From contig NZ_PJZF01000019.1 of the NCBI RefSeq assembly GCF_002858675.1, positions 1-64,000 of the forward strand: a stretch of DNA of 64,000 nt, given 5' to 3'. The position numbers and the translations under genes were made by a program. The notes beneath the pieces were generated by a model that saw nothing but the letters and a program-made list of their open reading frames with translations, ran no database searches and was not told the origin of the DNA. Positions 43,591-53,216 of this stretch are shown one piece after another. Origin of the DNA: Chimaeribacter californicus (GTDB taxonomy: Bacteria > Pseudomonadota > Gammaproteobacteria > Enterobacterales > Enterobacteriaceae). Numbering within the stretch: position 1 is the stretch's first letter; each line of letters opens with the position of its first letter.

Positions 43591-43983
43591 ATGTATGACA
43601 ACCTGAAAAGCTTAGGGATCCCGAATCCGGATGATGTTGACCGTTACAGCCTCCGCCAGGAAGCCAATAACGATATCCTCAAAATTTACTTCAGAAAGGA
43701 TAAGGGGGAATTTTTCGCGAAGAGCGTGAAATTCAAATACCCGCGCCAGCGTAAAACCGTGGTGGCGGACAATGCCGGTCAGGGGTTCAAGGAGATCCAT
43801 GAGATCAACCCGAACCTGCGCTATGTGATCGACGAGCTGGATCAGATTTGCCAGCGTGATCAGGTTGAGGTGGATTTGAAACGCAAAATTCTGGATGACC
43901 TGCGTCACCTGGAGTCGGTGGTGGCCAACAAAATCGCCGAGATTGAATCCGATCTGGAAAAGCTGACCCGCAACGGCCGTTGA
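43591..43983 (+). CDS. yaeH: YaeH family protein (DUF3461)
   Basis: Conserved 130-residue cytoplasmic protein of unknown function. It is highly charged, with a predicted helical C-terminal half (about 85-128, Glu/Asp/Lys/Leu-rich). ATG 43591 is used because AAAGGTG precedes it and the product starts [10 protein letters not shown] like E. coli YaeH. Located after dapD as in E. coli; the gene order then departs from E. coli. Confidence 0.92.
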   Translation: MYDNLKSLGIPNPDDVDRYSLRQEANNDILKIYFRKDKGEFFAKSVKFKYPRQRKTVVADNAGQGFKEIHEINPNLRYVIDELDQICQRDQVEVDLKRKILDDLRHLESVVANKIAEIESDLEKLTRNGR

Positions 43984-44000
43984 CCGTGCCGCTCAGTGGA

Positions 44001-44030
44001 AAAAAAGCACAGCCTGCGCTGTGCTTTTTT
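44001..44030. terminator. Bidirectional terminator between yaeH and yqcA
   Basis: Near-perfect stem AAAAAAGCACAGC/GCTGTGCTTTTTT (44001-44013, 44018-44030) with loop CTGC. A-run and T-run flank it, so it can serve the convergent genes yaeH and yqcA. Confidence 0.92.
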
Positions 44031-44042
44031 TATGCCTGCCGG

Positions 44043-44492
44043 TCAGTTCAGCAAGGTGCTCCACTGCTGCACCCAGGGGCCGCTGACCACTTCCGGCTCC
44101 GGCTGCTCGATCGCATCAATCTCCAGCCGCTCCCCAATCCGGGTGGCACCCTGCTCCTGCAGCAACGCATCAAATGCACGCCCGCCGCCGCAGAAATGGT
44201 CATAGCTGCTATCACCGAGTGCGATCACGCCGTAGCGCAACTCCGGCTGATAGCCGACATGCTCACGGATCGCCTCAAACAGCGGCGCGATGGAATCCGG
44301 CAGGTTACCCTGCCCGGTGGTGGAGGTGATCACCAGCGCATAGTGCGACCGGTAATATTGCCATGCCTCCAGCGTGCCCTCTTCAAACAGTTTCACCTGA
44401 TGTCCCTGTTTGGTGAGAATGGCTTCCGCCTCTTCTGCAACCATCAACGCATTGCCATACACGGTGCCGACAAAAATGCCTACCTGAGCCAT
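44043..44492 (-). CDS. yqcA: Flavodoxin-like protein YqcA
   Basis: 149-residue short-chain flavodoxin-like FMN protein. The phosphate loop is GTVYGNA (about 9-15) and the isoalloxazine-binding segment [11 protein letters not shown]. Its redox partner is not established. Last gene of yqcC-truC-yqcA, 27 nt after truC. Confidence 0.93.
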   Translation of the reverse strand: MAQVGIFVGTVYGNALMVAEEAEAILTKQGHQVKLFEEGTLEAWQYYRSHYALVITSTTGQGNLPDSIAPLFEAIREHVGYQPELRYGVIALGDSSYDHFCGGGRAFDALLQEQGATRIGERLEIDAIEQPEPEVVSGPWVQQWSTLLN

Positions 44493-44519
44493 GCCGTTCC
44501 TCCCTTTTGGGTGAATGAA

Positions 44520-45293
44520 TCAGCCGTTATCCTGACCCGGCTGCGCCGGAAACTCAACCCTTTCCAGTGCCGGCACGCGGCCCTGCCAGCCAAAAGCGGT
44601 AGTAAGCTGCTGCCAGCGGCTGTCCCAGCGGGCAGTCAGTGCCAGCGGTTCGCCGGTCACCGGGTGCATCAGCGACATATGGCTGGCATGCAGCATCAGG
44701 CCGGGGCAGTCAAAGTGGGCGGCAATGCCCCGGTTCTGGCGCAGGTCGCCATGGGTGGTGTCGCCAATGATGGGGTGGCGCAAATGCGACATGTGGCGAC
44801 GCAGCTGATGTTTGCGGCCGGTTTCCGGCGTCAGCTCCACCAGGCTGAAACGGGAGGTCGGGTAGCGCCCGATGGCCAGCGGCACCTCAGCCTGCGCCAG
44901 CGCACGGTAGTGGCTGATGGCCGGCTGGGGGGCTTTGTCCGGGTTGCTGAACTTGTCGGCAATCTTGTCCAGTTCTTCGGTCAGCGCGTAATCTACCGTG
45001 CCGTCTTCCAGCAGATAGCCGCGCACCACGGCATGGTAGGTTTTTTGCACTTCCCGCTGCTCAAACTGCTGGGAGAGCAGGCGCGCCACCTCACTGGAGA
45101 GCGCCATCAGCAGAATGCCGGAAGTCGGGCGATCAAGGCGGTGAACGGTAAACACATGCTGGCCGATCTGGTCGCGCAGGGTCTGCATGACAAACACGGT
45201 TTCATGGCGATCAAGCCAGCTGCGGTGCACCAGCCAGCCGGCCGGTTTGTTGACGGCAACCAGATGCGCATCCTGATAAAGTATTTCCAGCAT
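44520..45293 (-). CDS. truC: tRNA pseudouridine(65) synthase
   Basis: RluA-family pseudouridine synthase acting at position 65 of tRNA. 257 residues; the catalytic Asp54 lies in HRLDRPTSG. No S4 domain, as expected for TruC. It begins 1 nt after the yqcC stop. Confidence 0.96.
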   Translation of the reverse strand: MLEILYQDAHLVAVNKPAGWLVHRSWLDRHETVFVMQTLRDQIGQHVFTVHRLDRPTSGILLMALSSEVARLLSQQFEQREVQKTYHAVVRGYLLEDGTVDYALTEELDKIADKFSNPDKAPQPAISHYRALAQAEVPLAIGRYPTSRFSLVELTPETGRKHQLRRHMSHLRHPIIGDTTHGDLRQNRGIAAHFDCPGLMLHASHMSLMHPVTGEPLALTARWDSRWQQLTTAFGWQGRVPALERVEFPAQPGQDNG

Positions 45294-45294
45294 C

Positions 45295-45621
45295 TCAGGC
45301 TTCTTGGTTCAGCAGATCGTCGAGCCGTTGTAATGCCGCCAGCAACCCGTGCGGCACGCTCTCCTGCCCGGTAAAGGCCATCTCAAAATAGGGGGTCAGC
45401 GCGAAGCGGGTGGGCAGCATGGCCTGTTGTTCCAGCAACGCCTGCATACGCGGCAGGAACACCCATTGCAGCCACTGCTCGGCGCGCATGGTATCCACGC
45501 TGAACGGCTCGGTGCTGTCAAACGCTGCCGGCTCCGGCGGCACCGCCTGCCATAATCCGGCGGTTTTCATCGTCTGCTCAATCTCCAGCAGGCGCAGTTG
45601 AACCTGGTTTTCTGTACTCAT
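45295..45621 (-). CDS. yqcC: YqcC family protein
   Basis: Small 108-residue cytoplasmic protein of the YqcC family (DUF446), with the conserved WLQWVFLPRM and PYFEMAF segments. Function unknown. First gene of the yqcC-truC-yqcA operon, downstream of csrB. Confidence 0.92.
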   Translation of the reverse strand: MSTENQVQLRLLEIEQTMKTAGLWQAVPPEPAAFDSTEPFSVDTMRAEQWLQWVFLPRMQALLEQQAMLPTRFALTPYFEMAFTGQESVPHGLLAALQRLDDLLNQEA

Positions 45622-45731
45622 GGTTTCTCTCAGCTTTTACACGTATTCAGCTTGCACAATCATCATCCGGTCGCCGGGAATCCGGCCGGGCCGGGAGAGC
45701 ATACCATCAATTACCGGCCCCTCAAGGGCAC

Positions 45732-45765
45732 AAAAAAATGGGGGTACTGTAAAAACAGTACCCCC
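45732..45765 (-). terminator. csrB terminator
   Basis: Eleven-base stem GGGGGTACTGT/ACAGTACCCCC with an AAAA loop (TTTT on the transcribed strand) and a seven-T run on the minus strand (45732-45738). Confidence 0.95.
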
Positions 45766-46100
45766 GGTTCGTTTTGCAGCGCTCCCGCTACCTGTGTGCT
45801 CCCTGCTCAATCCTTGAAAACTTTTCCAACGGTTATCCTAACCTGCTGTCCTTTTCTGACGTCCCTCTTTCATCCTGACGTGTCATCCTGCACCCTGCCG
45901 GTGCGCACTCCTTTAGTCTTCCTGACCCACCTGTCTGCTCCGTGGACAAGCTCTCATTCTCCATCCTGGAGGTGTCCCTTGCTTCTTCCTGAAGCATCCT
46001 GAGCATCATCCTGATACTCTCCTGCATTCGTCCTGAATGCTCTCCTGCTGAAGCGGGTATCATCCTGATTATCCTGCTTCACCGCGTTCCCTCGTGGTGC
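45732..46100 (-). ncRNA. csrB: CsrB small RNA (CsrA sponge)
   Basis: Minus-strand RNA of about 369 nt containing roughly two dozen GGA motifs, many as CAGGA or AGGA in short hairpin loops. These sequester the translational regulator CsrA. The 3' end matches E. coli CsrB: AAAACGAACCGGG, then an 11-bp terminator stem (45740-45750, 45755-45765) and a T-run. Synteny yqcC-csrB-syd is conserved. The 5' end is approximate, inferred from E. coli length and the upstream promoter-like sequence. Confidence 0.95.
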
Positions 46101-46102
46101 AC

Positions 46103-46133
46103 ATACAATCGCTTATTTGCCTTAATGCCGCAA
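46103..46133 (-). promoter_or_regulatory. Candidate csrB promoter
   Basis: Minus-strand -35-like TTGCGG (46128-46133) and -10-like TTGTAT (46103-46108). The 19-bp spacing is long, and the exact hexamers are uncertain. The position is consistent with a start near 46095-46100. Confidence 0.4.
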
Positions 46134-46268
46134 GGCACTGTAAGCAGAACCCGTAACAGGAACCTGCAACCCCACCCGTGCCATATCAATCAACTTAATG
46201 AATAATAAGTATTTTTATTTATAGCGCAGATAATAACACATGAAATTAAAAGCGATGTCTCACAGCCC

Positions 46269-46288
46269 GTGTGAGAGATCTCTTACAC
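46269..46288. promoter_or_regulatory. UvrY/GacA box upstream of csrB
   Basis: 20-bp near-palindrome with half-sites TGTGAG and CTTACA flanking AGATCT (core 46270-46287). It matches the gamma-proteobacterial GacA/UvrY consensus TGTAAG-N6-CTTACA with one mismatch. It is about 170-190 bp upstream of the csrB start, next to the syd stop. BarA-UvrY activation of csrB is established in E. coli. Confidence 0.88.
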
Positions 46289-46317
46289 GCCTGCGGGGCA
46301 GAAGCGTAAGCCTCTCT

Positions 46318-46863
46318 TTAACCGGCCACCGGCTGCAACTGCTCCAGGAAGGCCGGCAAGGTGGGTGCCAGCACGGTACGGCGTGGTGTGCCGAACTCTT
46401 CCAGCACCACATTGCCGGTCAGATTGCAGAGTGACACCATCAGCATTTCGGAATCCGTGGTGCCGATAAAGAGCGTGGGAGAAAGCCTCAGCCGTTTTTG
46501 CGTCACCAGATGGCCGATCAGATTCTCCTGCAACCGGATGAAATCCTCCGCGCTCCAGACCTGCAGCAAGGTCAGCGCCTGGTCATCAAACGTCGCGGTC
46601 ATATCCCCGGCATATTGGCTGGTATAGAAAGCGTGGATTTCGTCGCGCAACTGAATCTCCAGCGCCCGCTCAACATTCGCCAGTGTGCCCGGCTGGCTTA
46701 ACGGTTGAGCCTGCCAGTACACGGCCTCATCGCTGCTGCGCAACACACAGGGGGAAGGCACGTCCAACAGCGCCTCGCTGGCGGGGGCAAAGCCGGTCTC
46801 TGCCTGCCAGCGGGCTTCGTAACGCTGGGTGAAGGCGGACAGCGCTTCAATAGTATCTCTCAT
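46318..46863 (-). CDS. syd: SecY-interacting protein Syd
   Basis: Peripheral membrane protein that binds SecY and helps quality control of the translocon. ATG 46863 gives 181 residues, equal to E. coli Syd. The core [20 protein letters not shown] and the [10 protein letters not shown] segment are well conserved. An ATG 12 nt upstream (46875) is possible. Divergent from queF. Confidence 0.94.
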   Translation of the reverse strand: MRDTIEALSAFTQRYEARWQAETGFAPASEALLDVPSPCVLRSSDEAVYWQAQPLSQPGTLANVERALEIQLRDEIHAFYTSQYAGDMTATFDDQALTLLQVWSAEDFIRLQENLIGHLVTQKRLRLSPTLFIGTTDSEMLMVSLCNLTGNVVLEEFGTPRRTVLAPTLPAFLEQLQPVAG

Positions 46864-46937
46864 ATTTTCTCTCATCTCTTGGGCGGGGTACGGTAAACTG
46901 GGCGGCTATTGTACCTCTCCCGACGTAAGGTGACAGC

Positions 46938-47783
46938 ATGTCCTCCTATCAGGAGCATCAGGCTCTGCAAAAACTGACCCTGGGGAAACCCACCGCCTAT
47001 CAGGATCACTACGACGCCACATTGCTGCAGGCGGTGCCGCGCAGCATGAACCGTGAACCCCTGGGGCTCTACCCGGATAACCTGCCGTTCCACGGCGCGG
47101 ATATCTGGACGCTGTACGAACTCTCCTGGCTGAATGCCAAAGGCCTGCCGCAGGTCGCGGTGGGTGATGTCCGGCTCAATGCCGCCAGCCTCAACCTGGT
47201 GGAGTCAAAAAGTTTCAAACTCTACCTCAACAGCTTTAATCAGACCCGCTTTGCAAGCTGGGACGAGGTGCAGGCGACGCTGCAACGCGATCTTACTGCA
47301 TGTGCGCAAGGCGACGTGCAGGTGACGCTGTTCCGCCTGAACGAGGTGGAAGGCGAGCCGATCAGCCGATTTGAAGGCGAATGCATTGACGATCAGGAGA
47401 TTGAGATCGACAACTACCAGTTCAGCACCGACGTGCTGGCACAGGCCACGTGTGGCGAGCCGGTGGAGGAGACGCTGGTCAGCCACCTGCTGAAATCCAA
47501 CTGCCTGATCACCCACCAGCCGGACTGGGGCTCAGTACAGATCCACTATCGCGGTAACCGTATCGACCGCGAAGCGCTGCTGCGTTATCTGGTCTCTTTC
47601 CGCCATCACAACGAGTTCCACGAACAGTGCGTTGAGCGTATCTTCAACGATCTGATGCGCTTTTTCTGCCCGGAAAAACTGGCCGTTTATGCCCGATATA
47701 CCCGTCGTGGTGGTTTAGACATCAATCCCTGGCGTGCCAATTTCGATTTTGCCCCGGCCGCCGGCCGCCTGGTACGGCAATAA
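46938..47783 (+). CDS. queF: NADPH-dependent 7-cyano-7-deazaguanine reductase
   Basis: Reduces preQ0 to preQ1 in queuosine synthesis. Unimodal-to-bimodal QueF type II of 281 residues. The nucleophile Cys189 is in [10 protein letters not shown] and the NADPH/QueF motif [11 protein letters not shown] is at 89-99. Confidence 0.97.
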   Translation: MSSYQEHQALQKLTLGKPTAYQDHYDATLLQAVPRSMNREPLGLYPDNLPFHGADIWTLYELSWLNAKGLPQVAVGDVRLNAASLNLVESKSFKLYLNSFNQTRFASWDEVQATLQRDLTACAQGDVQVTLFRLNEVEGEPISRFEGECIDDQEIEIDNYQFSTDVLAQATCGEPVEETLVSHLLKSNCLITHQPDWGSVQIHYRGNRIDREALLRYLVSFRHHNEFHEQCVERIFNDLMRFFCPEKLAVYARYTRRGGLDINPWRANFDFAPAAGRLVRQ

Positions 47784-47899
47784 TTGCGAGACGTCGCTCA
47801 ACAAACAACCGAACACTAAACCGGTATTGGTAAAAAGGCGGGGGCCTCGTTAAGGTTAAGGAAACAACAACGGCATCACACAGGATGTAAGGAGCAATT

Positions 47900-49264
47900 T
47901 TGATTACTCATATCAGCCCGCTTGGCTCTATGGATCTGTTGTCACAACTGGAAGTCGATATGCTGAAACGGACCGCCAGCAGCGACTTATACCGTCTTTT
48001 CCGTAACTGTTCCCTGGCTGTGCTGAACAGCGGCAGCCAGACCGATAACAGCAAGCAATTGCTGGATCGTTACCAAAACTTTGATATCAACGTGCTGCGC
48101 CGTGAGCGCGGCGTGAAACTCGAGCTGGTAAACCCGCCGGAAGAGGCGTTTGTTGATGGGAAGATTATCCGTTCCCTGCAGGCCAACCTGTTTGCGGTAC
48201 TGCGCGACATTCTGTTTGTGAATGCGCAAATGACCAGCGCCGGGCGCCTCCAGCATCTTGATCTGGAAAACCCGGCGCACCTCACTAACCTGGTGTTCTC
48301 TATCCTGCGCAATGCGCGCACGCTCCACCTGGATGAAGACCCGAATCTGGTGGTGTGCTGGGGCGGCCATTCGATCAACGAAACCGAATATCTCTACGCC
48401 CGCCGCGTCGGCAGTGAACTGGGCCTGCGTGAGCTGAATATCTGTACCGGCTGCGGGCCGGGGGCGATGGAAGCGCCGATGAAAGGCGCGGCCGTGGGTC
48501 ACGCGCAACAGCGTTACAAAGGTGGGCGTTTCATCGGCATGACCGAGCCGTCGATCATCGCTGCCGAGCCGCCAAACCCGCTGGTGAATGAGCTGATTAT
48601 CATGCCGGACATTGAAAAGCGTCTGGAAGCCTTTGTGCGCATCGCCCACGGCATCATCATCTTCCCCGGTGGCGTAGGGACGGCAGAGGAGCTGCTCTAC
48701 CTGCTGGGGATCCTGATGAACCCGGAAAACCAGGATCAGGTGTTACCGCTGATCCTCACCGGGCCGAAAGAGAGTGCCGACTACTTCCGCGTGCTGGATG
48801 AATTCATCTTTAACACGCTGGGGGAAGAGGCGCGCCGCCACTACACCATCATCATTGATGACCCGGCCGAAGTGGCCCGCCAGATGAAAAAAGCGATGCC
48901 GCTGGTGAAAGAGAACCGCCGCACCACCGGTGATGCCTACAGTTTCAACTGGTCGATCCGCATTGAGCCGGATCTGCAACTGCCGTTCCTGCCGACGCAT
49001 GAAAACATGGCCGGTCTGAACCTCTACCCGGACCAACCGGCGCAGGAACTGGCGGCGGCGCTGCGCCGGGCCTTCTCCGGCATCGTGACCGGTAACGTCA
49101 AAGAGTTTGGTATTCAGGCGATTGAAAACTTCGGCCCTTATAAACTGCATGGCGATCCGCAACTGATGAAGCAGATGGACAGCCTGTTGCAAGGGTTTGT
49201 GGCCCAGCACCGCATGAAACTGCCCGGCACGGCTTACATTCCCTGTTATGAGATCTGTGCCTGA
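47900..49264 (+). CDS. ppnN: Pyrimidine/purine nucleotide 5'-monophosphate nucleosidase
   Basis: PpnN (YgdH) hydrolyses nucleotide monophosphates to base plus ribose 5-phosphate and is stimulated by ppGpp in E. coli. 454 residues with a central LOG/lysine-decarboxylase-like domain containing [10 protein letters not shown], and both terminal extensions. AAGGAG precedes the start at 47900. Followed by a terminator. Confidence 0.96.
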   Translation: MITHISPLGSMDLLSQLEVDMLKRTASSDLYRLFRNCSLAVLNSGSQTDNSKQLLDRYQNFDINVLRRERGVKLELVNPPEEAFVDGKIIRSLQANLFAVLRDILFVNAQMTSAGRLQHLDLENPAHLTNLVFSILRNARTLHLDEDPNLVVCWGGHSINETEYLYARRVGSELGLRELNICTGCGPGAMEAPMKGAAVGHAQQRYKGGRFIGMTEPSIIAAEPPNPLVNELIIMPDIEKRLEAFVRIAHGIIIFPGGVGTAEELLYLLGILMNPENQDQVLPLILTGPKESADYFRVLDEFIFNTLGEEARRHYTIIIDDPAEVARQMKKAMPLVKENRRTTGDAYSFNWSIRIEPDLQLPFLPTHENMAGLNLYPDQPAQELAAALRRAFSGIVTGNVKEFGIQAIENFGPYKLHGDPQLMKQMDSLLQGFVAQHRMKLPGTAYIPCYEICA

Positions 49265-49275
49265 TCCCGTTCCCT

Positions 49276-49301
49276 GACGCCGCCCCCGCGGCGTCTTTTT
49301 T
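49276..49301 (+). terminator. Terminator of ppnN
   Basis: Stem GACGCCGC/GCGGCGTC (49276-49283, 49288-49295) with loop CCCC, then six Ts. Confidence 0.92.
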
Positions 49302-49349
49302 CCTTGTCCGCCGGGCTTCCGGCGGAGTTTTACACCAGGTCTGCCCGCC

Positions 49350-50102
49350 ATGATCCATCTGTTAATTATTGATGCCCTTAACCTTATCCGGCGTATCCAT
49401 GCGGTACAGGGCTCCCCCTGTCAGGATGCCTGCCGCCATGCCCTGAGCCAGATTTGCCAGCATGCGCACCCCACCCACGCGGTGGCGGTGTTTGATGAGG
49501 ATGACCGCGCTGACAGCTGGCGGCACCGCTGTTTGCCGGAGTACAAAGCCGGGCGTAACCCGATGCCGGACAACCTGCAACAGGAGTTGCCGCTGCTGCG
49601 CGCCGCCTTTGAGGCCGCCGGTGTGGCCTGCTGGCAGTCGCCCGGCCACGAAGCGGATGACATCGCCGCCACCCTGGCGGTAAAAGTGGGCGGGGCCGGG
49701 CATCAGGTAACGATTGTCTCCACCGACAAAGGCTATTGCCAGTTACTGGCACCGCAGGTGCAGATCCGGGACTACTTCCAGAAACGCTGGCTGGATCTGC
49801 CGTTTGTGATGCAGGAGTTTGGCGTCACCCCGCCGCAGTTGCCCGATTTCTGGGGGCTGGCCGGCATCAGCAGCAGCAAAATTCCCGGCGTCACCGGGAT
49901 TGGGCCGAAAACCGCCGTGACCCTGCTGCAACAGGCAGGCACGCTGGAGGCGCTTTATGACAATCTGGAGGCGGTGCCGGAGAAATGGCGGGCGAAGCTG
50001 GCGCAGCACCGGGAGGCGGCGTTTGCCAGTAAACAGGTGGCGACCCTCTGCACCGATGTCCCGCTGCATGGGAATCTGCAACAGCTCAGGTTACCGGCAT
50101 AA
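49350..50102 (+). CDS. xni: Flap endonuclease Xni (ExoIX)
   Basis: Structure-specific 5'-nuclease paralogous to the PolA N-terminal domain. 250 residues: PIN-like core with acidic metal residues ([29 protein letters not shown]), and the H3TH region ending [17 protein letters not shown]. coli has sdaCB between ppnN and xni; they are absent here. Confidence 0.95.
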   Translation: MIHLLIIDALNLIRRIHAVQGSPCQDACRHALSQICQHAHPTHAVAVFDEDDRADSWRHRCLPEYKAGRNPMPDNLQQELPLLRAAFEAAGVACWQSPGHEADDIAATLAVKVGGAGHQVTIVSTDKGYCQLLAPQVQIRDYFQKRWLDLPFVMQEFGVTPPQLPDFWGLAGISSSKIPGVTGIGPKTAVTLLQQAGTLEALYDNLEAVPEKWRAKLAQHREAAFASKQVATLCTDVPLHGNLQQLRLPA

Positions 50103-50111
50103 CAAAAGAGA

Positions 50112-50132
50112 GCGGCACGCAATGCGTGCCGC
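50112..50132 (-). terminator. Terminator of the rlmM transcript
   Basis: Nine-base stem GCGGCACGC/GCGTGCCGC with loop AAT, followed on the minus strand by TCTCTTTTGTT. It lies between the convergent ends of xni and rlmM. Confidence 0.75.
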
Positions 50133-50138
50133 CGGGGA

Positions 50139-51239
50139 TTAACGCTCGTCGCGACGGCCGGGGATGGCCGACCACATCCGGCGCACATGCACCGTCACCT
50201 CTTCACGATCGTGATAGAGCTGTTTAGCGTGAATCTCTGAGTTGATGCCGTTCTCATCGAGTTGATCTTTGATCGCCTGCAGATTCTGGCTCACTTCTTC
50301 ATAGCGCTTTTTCATCGGCAGCTTCAGGTTAAAGATCGCCTCACGGCACCAGCCTTTCACCAGCCAGTCAGTCATCAGCTGCGCTACTTTAGCCGGCTTC
50401 TCCACCATGTCGCACACCAGCCAGTAGATGTTGCTGCGCGGCGGCTCAAAACGGAAACCATCGGCTTTGTAGTGCGTGACCTGCCCGGTCTCCATCAGGC
50501 TCGGTGCCATCGGGCCGTTATCCACCGCGTGTACCATCATGCTGCGCTGCACCAGCTGATAGGTCCAGCCGCCGGGGCAGGCACCCAGATCCACTGCGTG
50601 CATGCCACTCGCCAGCCGTTCGTCCCATTCGTCTGCCGGAATAAAGACGTGGAACGCCTCTTCCAGTTTCAGCGTGGAACGGCTCGGCGCATCGGACGGG
50701 AACTTCAGGCGCGGGATGCCCATATAGAACGGGGAATTATTATTGCTGTAGGAGTAGCCGACATAGCAGCAGCCGGAGGCGATAAAGAAGACGTGCACCA
50801 CCGGGCGGTGCGGGTTTTCACGCTGGGCCATCACATTCTGCTCACGCATCCCGGCGCGCAATGGCACCGTAAGTTTGCGGCAGAATTTGGTCAGCTCTTT
50901 GGCGTCGTTGGTGTCCGGCACTTCCACACGCAGTTCACCCGCCCCCTGCACCACCCCGACCAGCATCCCGACAATCGGTGATACGCGGTCATCCACCGGC
51001 AGATCTTTCAGCAACTCCCCGACCACCAGCATCTGGCGGGCGAAGATCAGTTCCCGGAACGGCAGCTCACGTGCCAGCTTATCCGCCTCGTCCGGCTGGT
51101 AGCACTCAAACAGCACATAGCCGCTGTTCTCTTTTACCCGGGCGAAACCGAAGATTTCACGGGCGGCCGCTTTCTCCGTAATTTCTGCCGCACACTCTTT
51201 TTCAAACCCGGGGCGACAATACAACGCTAACTTATTCAT
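50139..51239 (-). CDS. rlmM: 23S rRNA 2'-O-ribose C2498 methyltransferase
   Basis: RlmM (YgdE) methylates C2498 of 23S rRNA. 366 residues: THUMP domain in the N-terminal half and a Rossmann SAM-methyltransferase ([13 protein letters not shown] at about 220-232). ATG 51239 gives the [16 protein letters not shown] start; a longer in-frame start is unlikely. Overlaps the end of ygdD by 8 nt. Confidence 0.96.
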   Translation of the reverse strand: MNKLALYCRPGFEKECAAEITEKAAAREIFGFARVKENSGYVLFECYQPDEADKLARELPFRELIFARQMLVVGELLKDLPVDDRVSPIVGMLVGVVQGAGELRVEVPDTNDAKELTKFCRKLTVPLRAGMREQNVMAQRENPHRPVVHVFFIASGCCYVGYSYSNNNSPFYMGIPRLKFPSDAPSRSTLKLEEAFHVFIPADEWDERLASGMHAVDLGACPGGWTYQLVQRSMMVHAVDNGPMAPSLMETGQVTHYKADGFRFEPPRSNIYWLVCDMVEKPAKVAQLMTDWLVKGWCREAIFNLKLPMKKRYEEVSQNLQAIKDQLDENGINSEIHAKQLYHDREEVTVHVRRMWSAIPGRRDER

Positions 51240-51627
51240 GGCGATCTGCCTTTCTCTTAAGACGCAACGCGCCAATCAACATCAAAACCCAGCCAGCCAG
51301 GAAGCAGAAGCCCCCCACCGGCGTAACAAACACCCACATATGCAGCTGTGACAGCGCCAGACAATAAAGGCTGCCGCTGAACAGCACCGTCCCCAGTGCC
51401 AGCAGCGCGCCGCTCCAGTAAAACCAAAGGCTGGCACGGCGCTGCATCGCCAGGGAGAGGCCCATAATGGCCAGGGTATGGAAACCCTGATAATTCAGGC
51501 CGGTCTGAATCCAGCCCATCTCTTTCACGCCCAGTGAGGCGCTCAGCACATGGGCACCAAATGCGCCCAGTGCCACAAAAACAAAGCCGCTGACGGCGGC
51601 AAAAATCAGCATGAAACGGCTGCTCAT
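51232..51627 (-). CDS. ygdD: DUF423 family inner-membrane protein YgdD
   Basis: 131-residue protein with four hydrophobic segments and the family motif [12 protein letters not shown] in the first. Function unknown. ATG 51627 aligns with E. coli YgdD; longer reading upstream lacks support. Translationally coupled to rlmM. Confidence 0.93.
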   Translation of the reverse strand: MSSRFMLIFAAVSGFVFVALGAFGAHVLSASLGVKEMGWIQTGLNYQGFHTLAIMGLSLAMQRRASLWFYWSGALLALGTVLFSGSLYCLALSQLHMWVFVTPVGGFCFLAGWVLMLIGALRLKRKADRHE

Positions 51628-51711
51628 GGTATGACCCATCTTTCTATAAGAACGGCGTGTGTAAGTAGAACCCAAAAAGCCCGCGTAGCCTGTACCGGCC
51701 ACGGCGCGCAC

Positions 51712-52632
51712 TCAATGTTCGTAACGGAAACGGAATTTTTCCTGTTCGCTGGCCGCGCGGGCCAGGATCCATTGCCGGAAGGCGGCTATTTTACCGAGTT
51801 CTGCCTGACTGTCATGACATACCAGATAAAAAGCGTTTTTACTTACCAGCACGTCGTTAAACGGGCAGACCAGGCGGCCGGCCTCAATCTCCATCTGCGT
51901 CATCACATTATTGACCAGCGCCACCCCCTGGCCATGCACGGCGGCTTGCACCACCATCGCGCTGTGGCTGAAGATCGGCCCCTGCTGCACATTAATATGT
52001 TGCAGCCCCAACTGGCGGGTATAGGCCAGCCAGTCACGGCGTGAGGAGTCATGCAGCAGGGTATGGTAAGCCAGATCGGCCGGAGTTTTCAGCGGGTGGT
52101 CGCCGGTCGTCAGCAACAACGGTGAACAGGCCGGCAGCAGGTATTCCGCATAGAGGCGCTCTGCGCGCAGCCCCGGCCAGTTGCCGCGGCCATAAAAAAT
52201 CGCCACATCCACGTCATCCGCCAGCTTATCCTCTTCGCGGTCAACCGCCTGGATACGCACATCAATGCCGGGATAGGCGGAGTTAAACCCGGAGAGGCGC
52301 GGCACCAGCCACTGGATGGCAAAGCTCGGCGGCAGGCTGACGGTGAGCGCGCCTTTGGCGCTGCGGGCCTGCAGTTTGCGGGTTGCGTCATTCAGCGCAG
52401 TAAAAATCTCTTTAATGTCAAGGTAGTAGCTTTGCCCCTCTTCCGTCAGCAACAGGGAGCGGTTGCGGCGGCGAAACAGTTTCAGGCCAAGAAAATCTTC
52501 CAGTGACTTGATTTGGTGGCTGACAGCAGCCTGAGTCACAAACAGTTCCTCAGCCGCTTTGGTAAAGCTCAGATGGCGGGCGGCCGCATCAAATACCCGC
52601 AGGGCATTGAGCGGTGGTAGTCGTTTTGACAT
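51712..52632 (-). CDS. gcvA: LysR-type regulator of the glycine cleavage system
   Basis: GcvA activates or represses gcvTHP depending on glycine and purine supply, and activates the divergent gcvB. 306 residues: N-terminal winged HTH (about 6-65) and a periplasmic-binding-like effector domain. The last residue of ygdD's upstream spacer is 84 bp downstream. Divergent from gcvB as in E. coli. Confidence 0.96.
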   Translation of the reverse strand: MSKRLPPLNALRVFDAAARHLSFTKAAEELFVTQAAVSHQIKSLEDFLGLKLFRRRNRSLLLTEEGQSYYLDIKEIFTALNDATRKLQARSAKGALTVSLPPSFAIQWLVPRLSGFNSAYPGIDVRIQAVDREEDKLADDVDVAIFYGRGNWPGLRAERLYAEYLLPACSPLLLTTGDHPLKTPADLAYHTLLHDSSRRDWLAYTRQLGLQHINVQQGPIFSHSAMVVQAAVHGQGVALVNNVMTQMEIEAGRLVCPFNDVLVSKNAFYLVCHDSQAELGKIAAFRQWILARAASEQEKFRFRYEH

Positions 52633-52723
52633 GGTAAACAGCTTATGAGTTGACGTGTGATTACAACAAATAATTTTTAGTTACTTATTAGTTTTTTTTA
52701 TCCGAGACATTATAAATTGTCCG

Positions 52724-52752
52724 TTGAGGATGCGCCAGCAAATACCTATAGT
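52724..52752 (+). promoter_or_regulatory. gcvB promoter
   Basis: -35 TTGAGG (52724-52729), 17-bp spacer, -10 TATAGT (52747-52752), with the RNA start A at 52759. A CTAAT motif on the minus strand at 52687-52691, the core recalled for GcvA sites, lies about 35 bp upstream of the -35. Confidence 0.85.
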
Positions 52753-52758
52753 GGCGGC

Positions 52759-52956
52759 ACTTCCCGGGCCGGAACGAAAAGTTGATGGGTATGAGGATAC
52801 CGAGAGGCTTTTGGCTTGTGGTTGTGATGTTGTGTTTGCAAGTTGTCTGGCACTCCAGACGCAGTAGCGAAAGCTACTCTTTTTCACTTCCTGTACATTT
52901 ACCCTGTCTGTCCATAGTGATTTTATGCAGCACCGCACTTTGCGGTGCTTTTTTTT
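52759..52956 (+). ncRNA. gcvB: GcvB small RNA
   Basis: Hfq-dependent regulator of amino-acid and peptide transporter mRNAs. Conserved 5' end (GGCCGGAACGAAAAGTT), G/U-rich R1 (GGTTGTGATGTTGTGTTTGC at about 52821-52840), highly conserved R2 region (CACTTCCTGTACATTTACC) and the 3' terminator AGCACCGCA/TGCGGTGCT (52929-52949) with a T-run. About 198 nt. R1 is about 8 nt shorter than the E. coli/Salmonella version. Confidence 0.97.
52929..52956 (+). terminator. gcvB terminator
   Basis: Nine-base stem with loop CTT followed by eight Ts, which forms the 3' end and Hfq-binding tail of GcvB. Confidence 0.93.
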
Positions 52957-52994
52957 GCGTGTGGCGGAGCAAGGCCCCGCCAGCAAAGGGAAAA

Positions 52995-53216
52995 TTACTC
53001 CCCTTTAACCATCTCTTTCACGTCTGCGCGGTTGATCTGCTGCTCATTACCATACGCATCTTTGTAGCTGATCATCCCGGTATCGTCATCAACCTGCGGT
53101 TTGCCCTCAGATACGATGGTACGGCCATCATTGGTGTGCATCACATAGTTGCTGGAACAGGCAGCCAAAGTACAGGTTAACATCACGGCAGAAACCACTG
53201 CGGCTAACTTTTTCAT
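52995..53216 (-). CDS. ygdI: YgdI/YgdR family small lipoprotein
   Basis: 73-residue lipoprotein: signal peptide with lipobox LAAC, Cys20 lipidated, then the SH3-like YgdI domain (NYVMHTNDGRTIVSEGKP, ISYKDAYGNEQQINRADVK). Function unknown. ATG 53216 is chosen over 53219 because AGGAG is 6 nt upstream. Confidence 0.95.
   Translation of the reverse strand: MKKLAAVVSAVMLTCTLAACSSNYVMHTNDGRTIVSEGKPQVDDDTGMISYKDAYGNEQQINRADVKEMVKGE

Noticed and set aside
45833-46063. 76-codon open frame inside csrB
   Set aside because: It is the GGA-rich CsrB RNA read as protein; the RNA has clear synteny, terminator and motif evidence.
45780-46085. Repeated TCCTG units that look like a repeat array
   Set aside because: Irregular spacing and no constant repeat-spacer structure; they are the CsrA-binding GGA motifs of CsrB, not a CRISPR.
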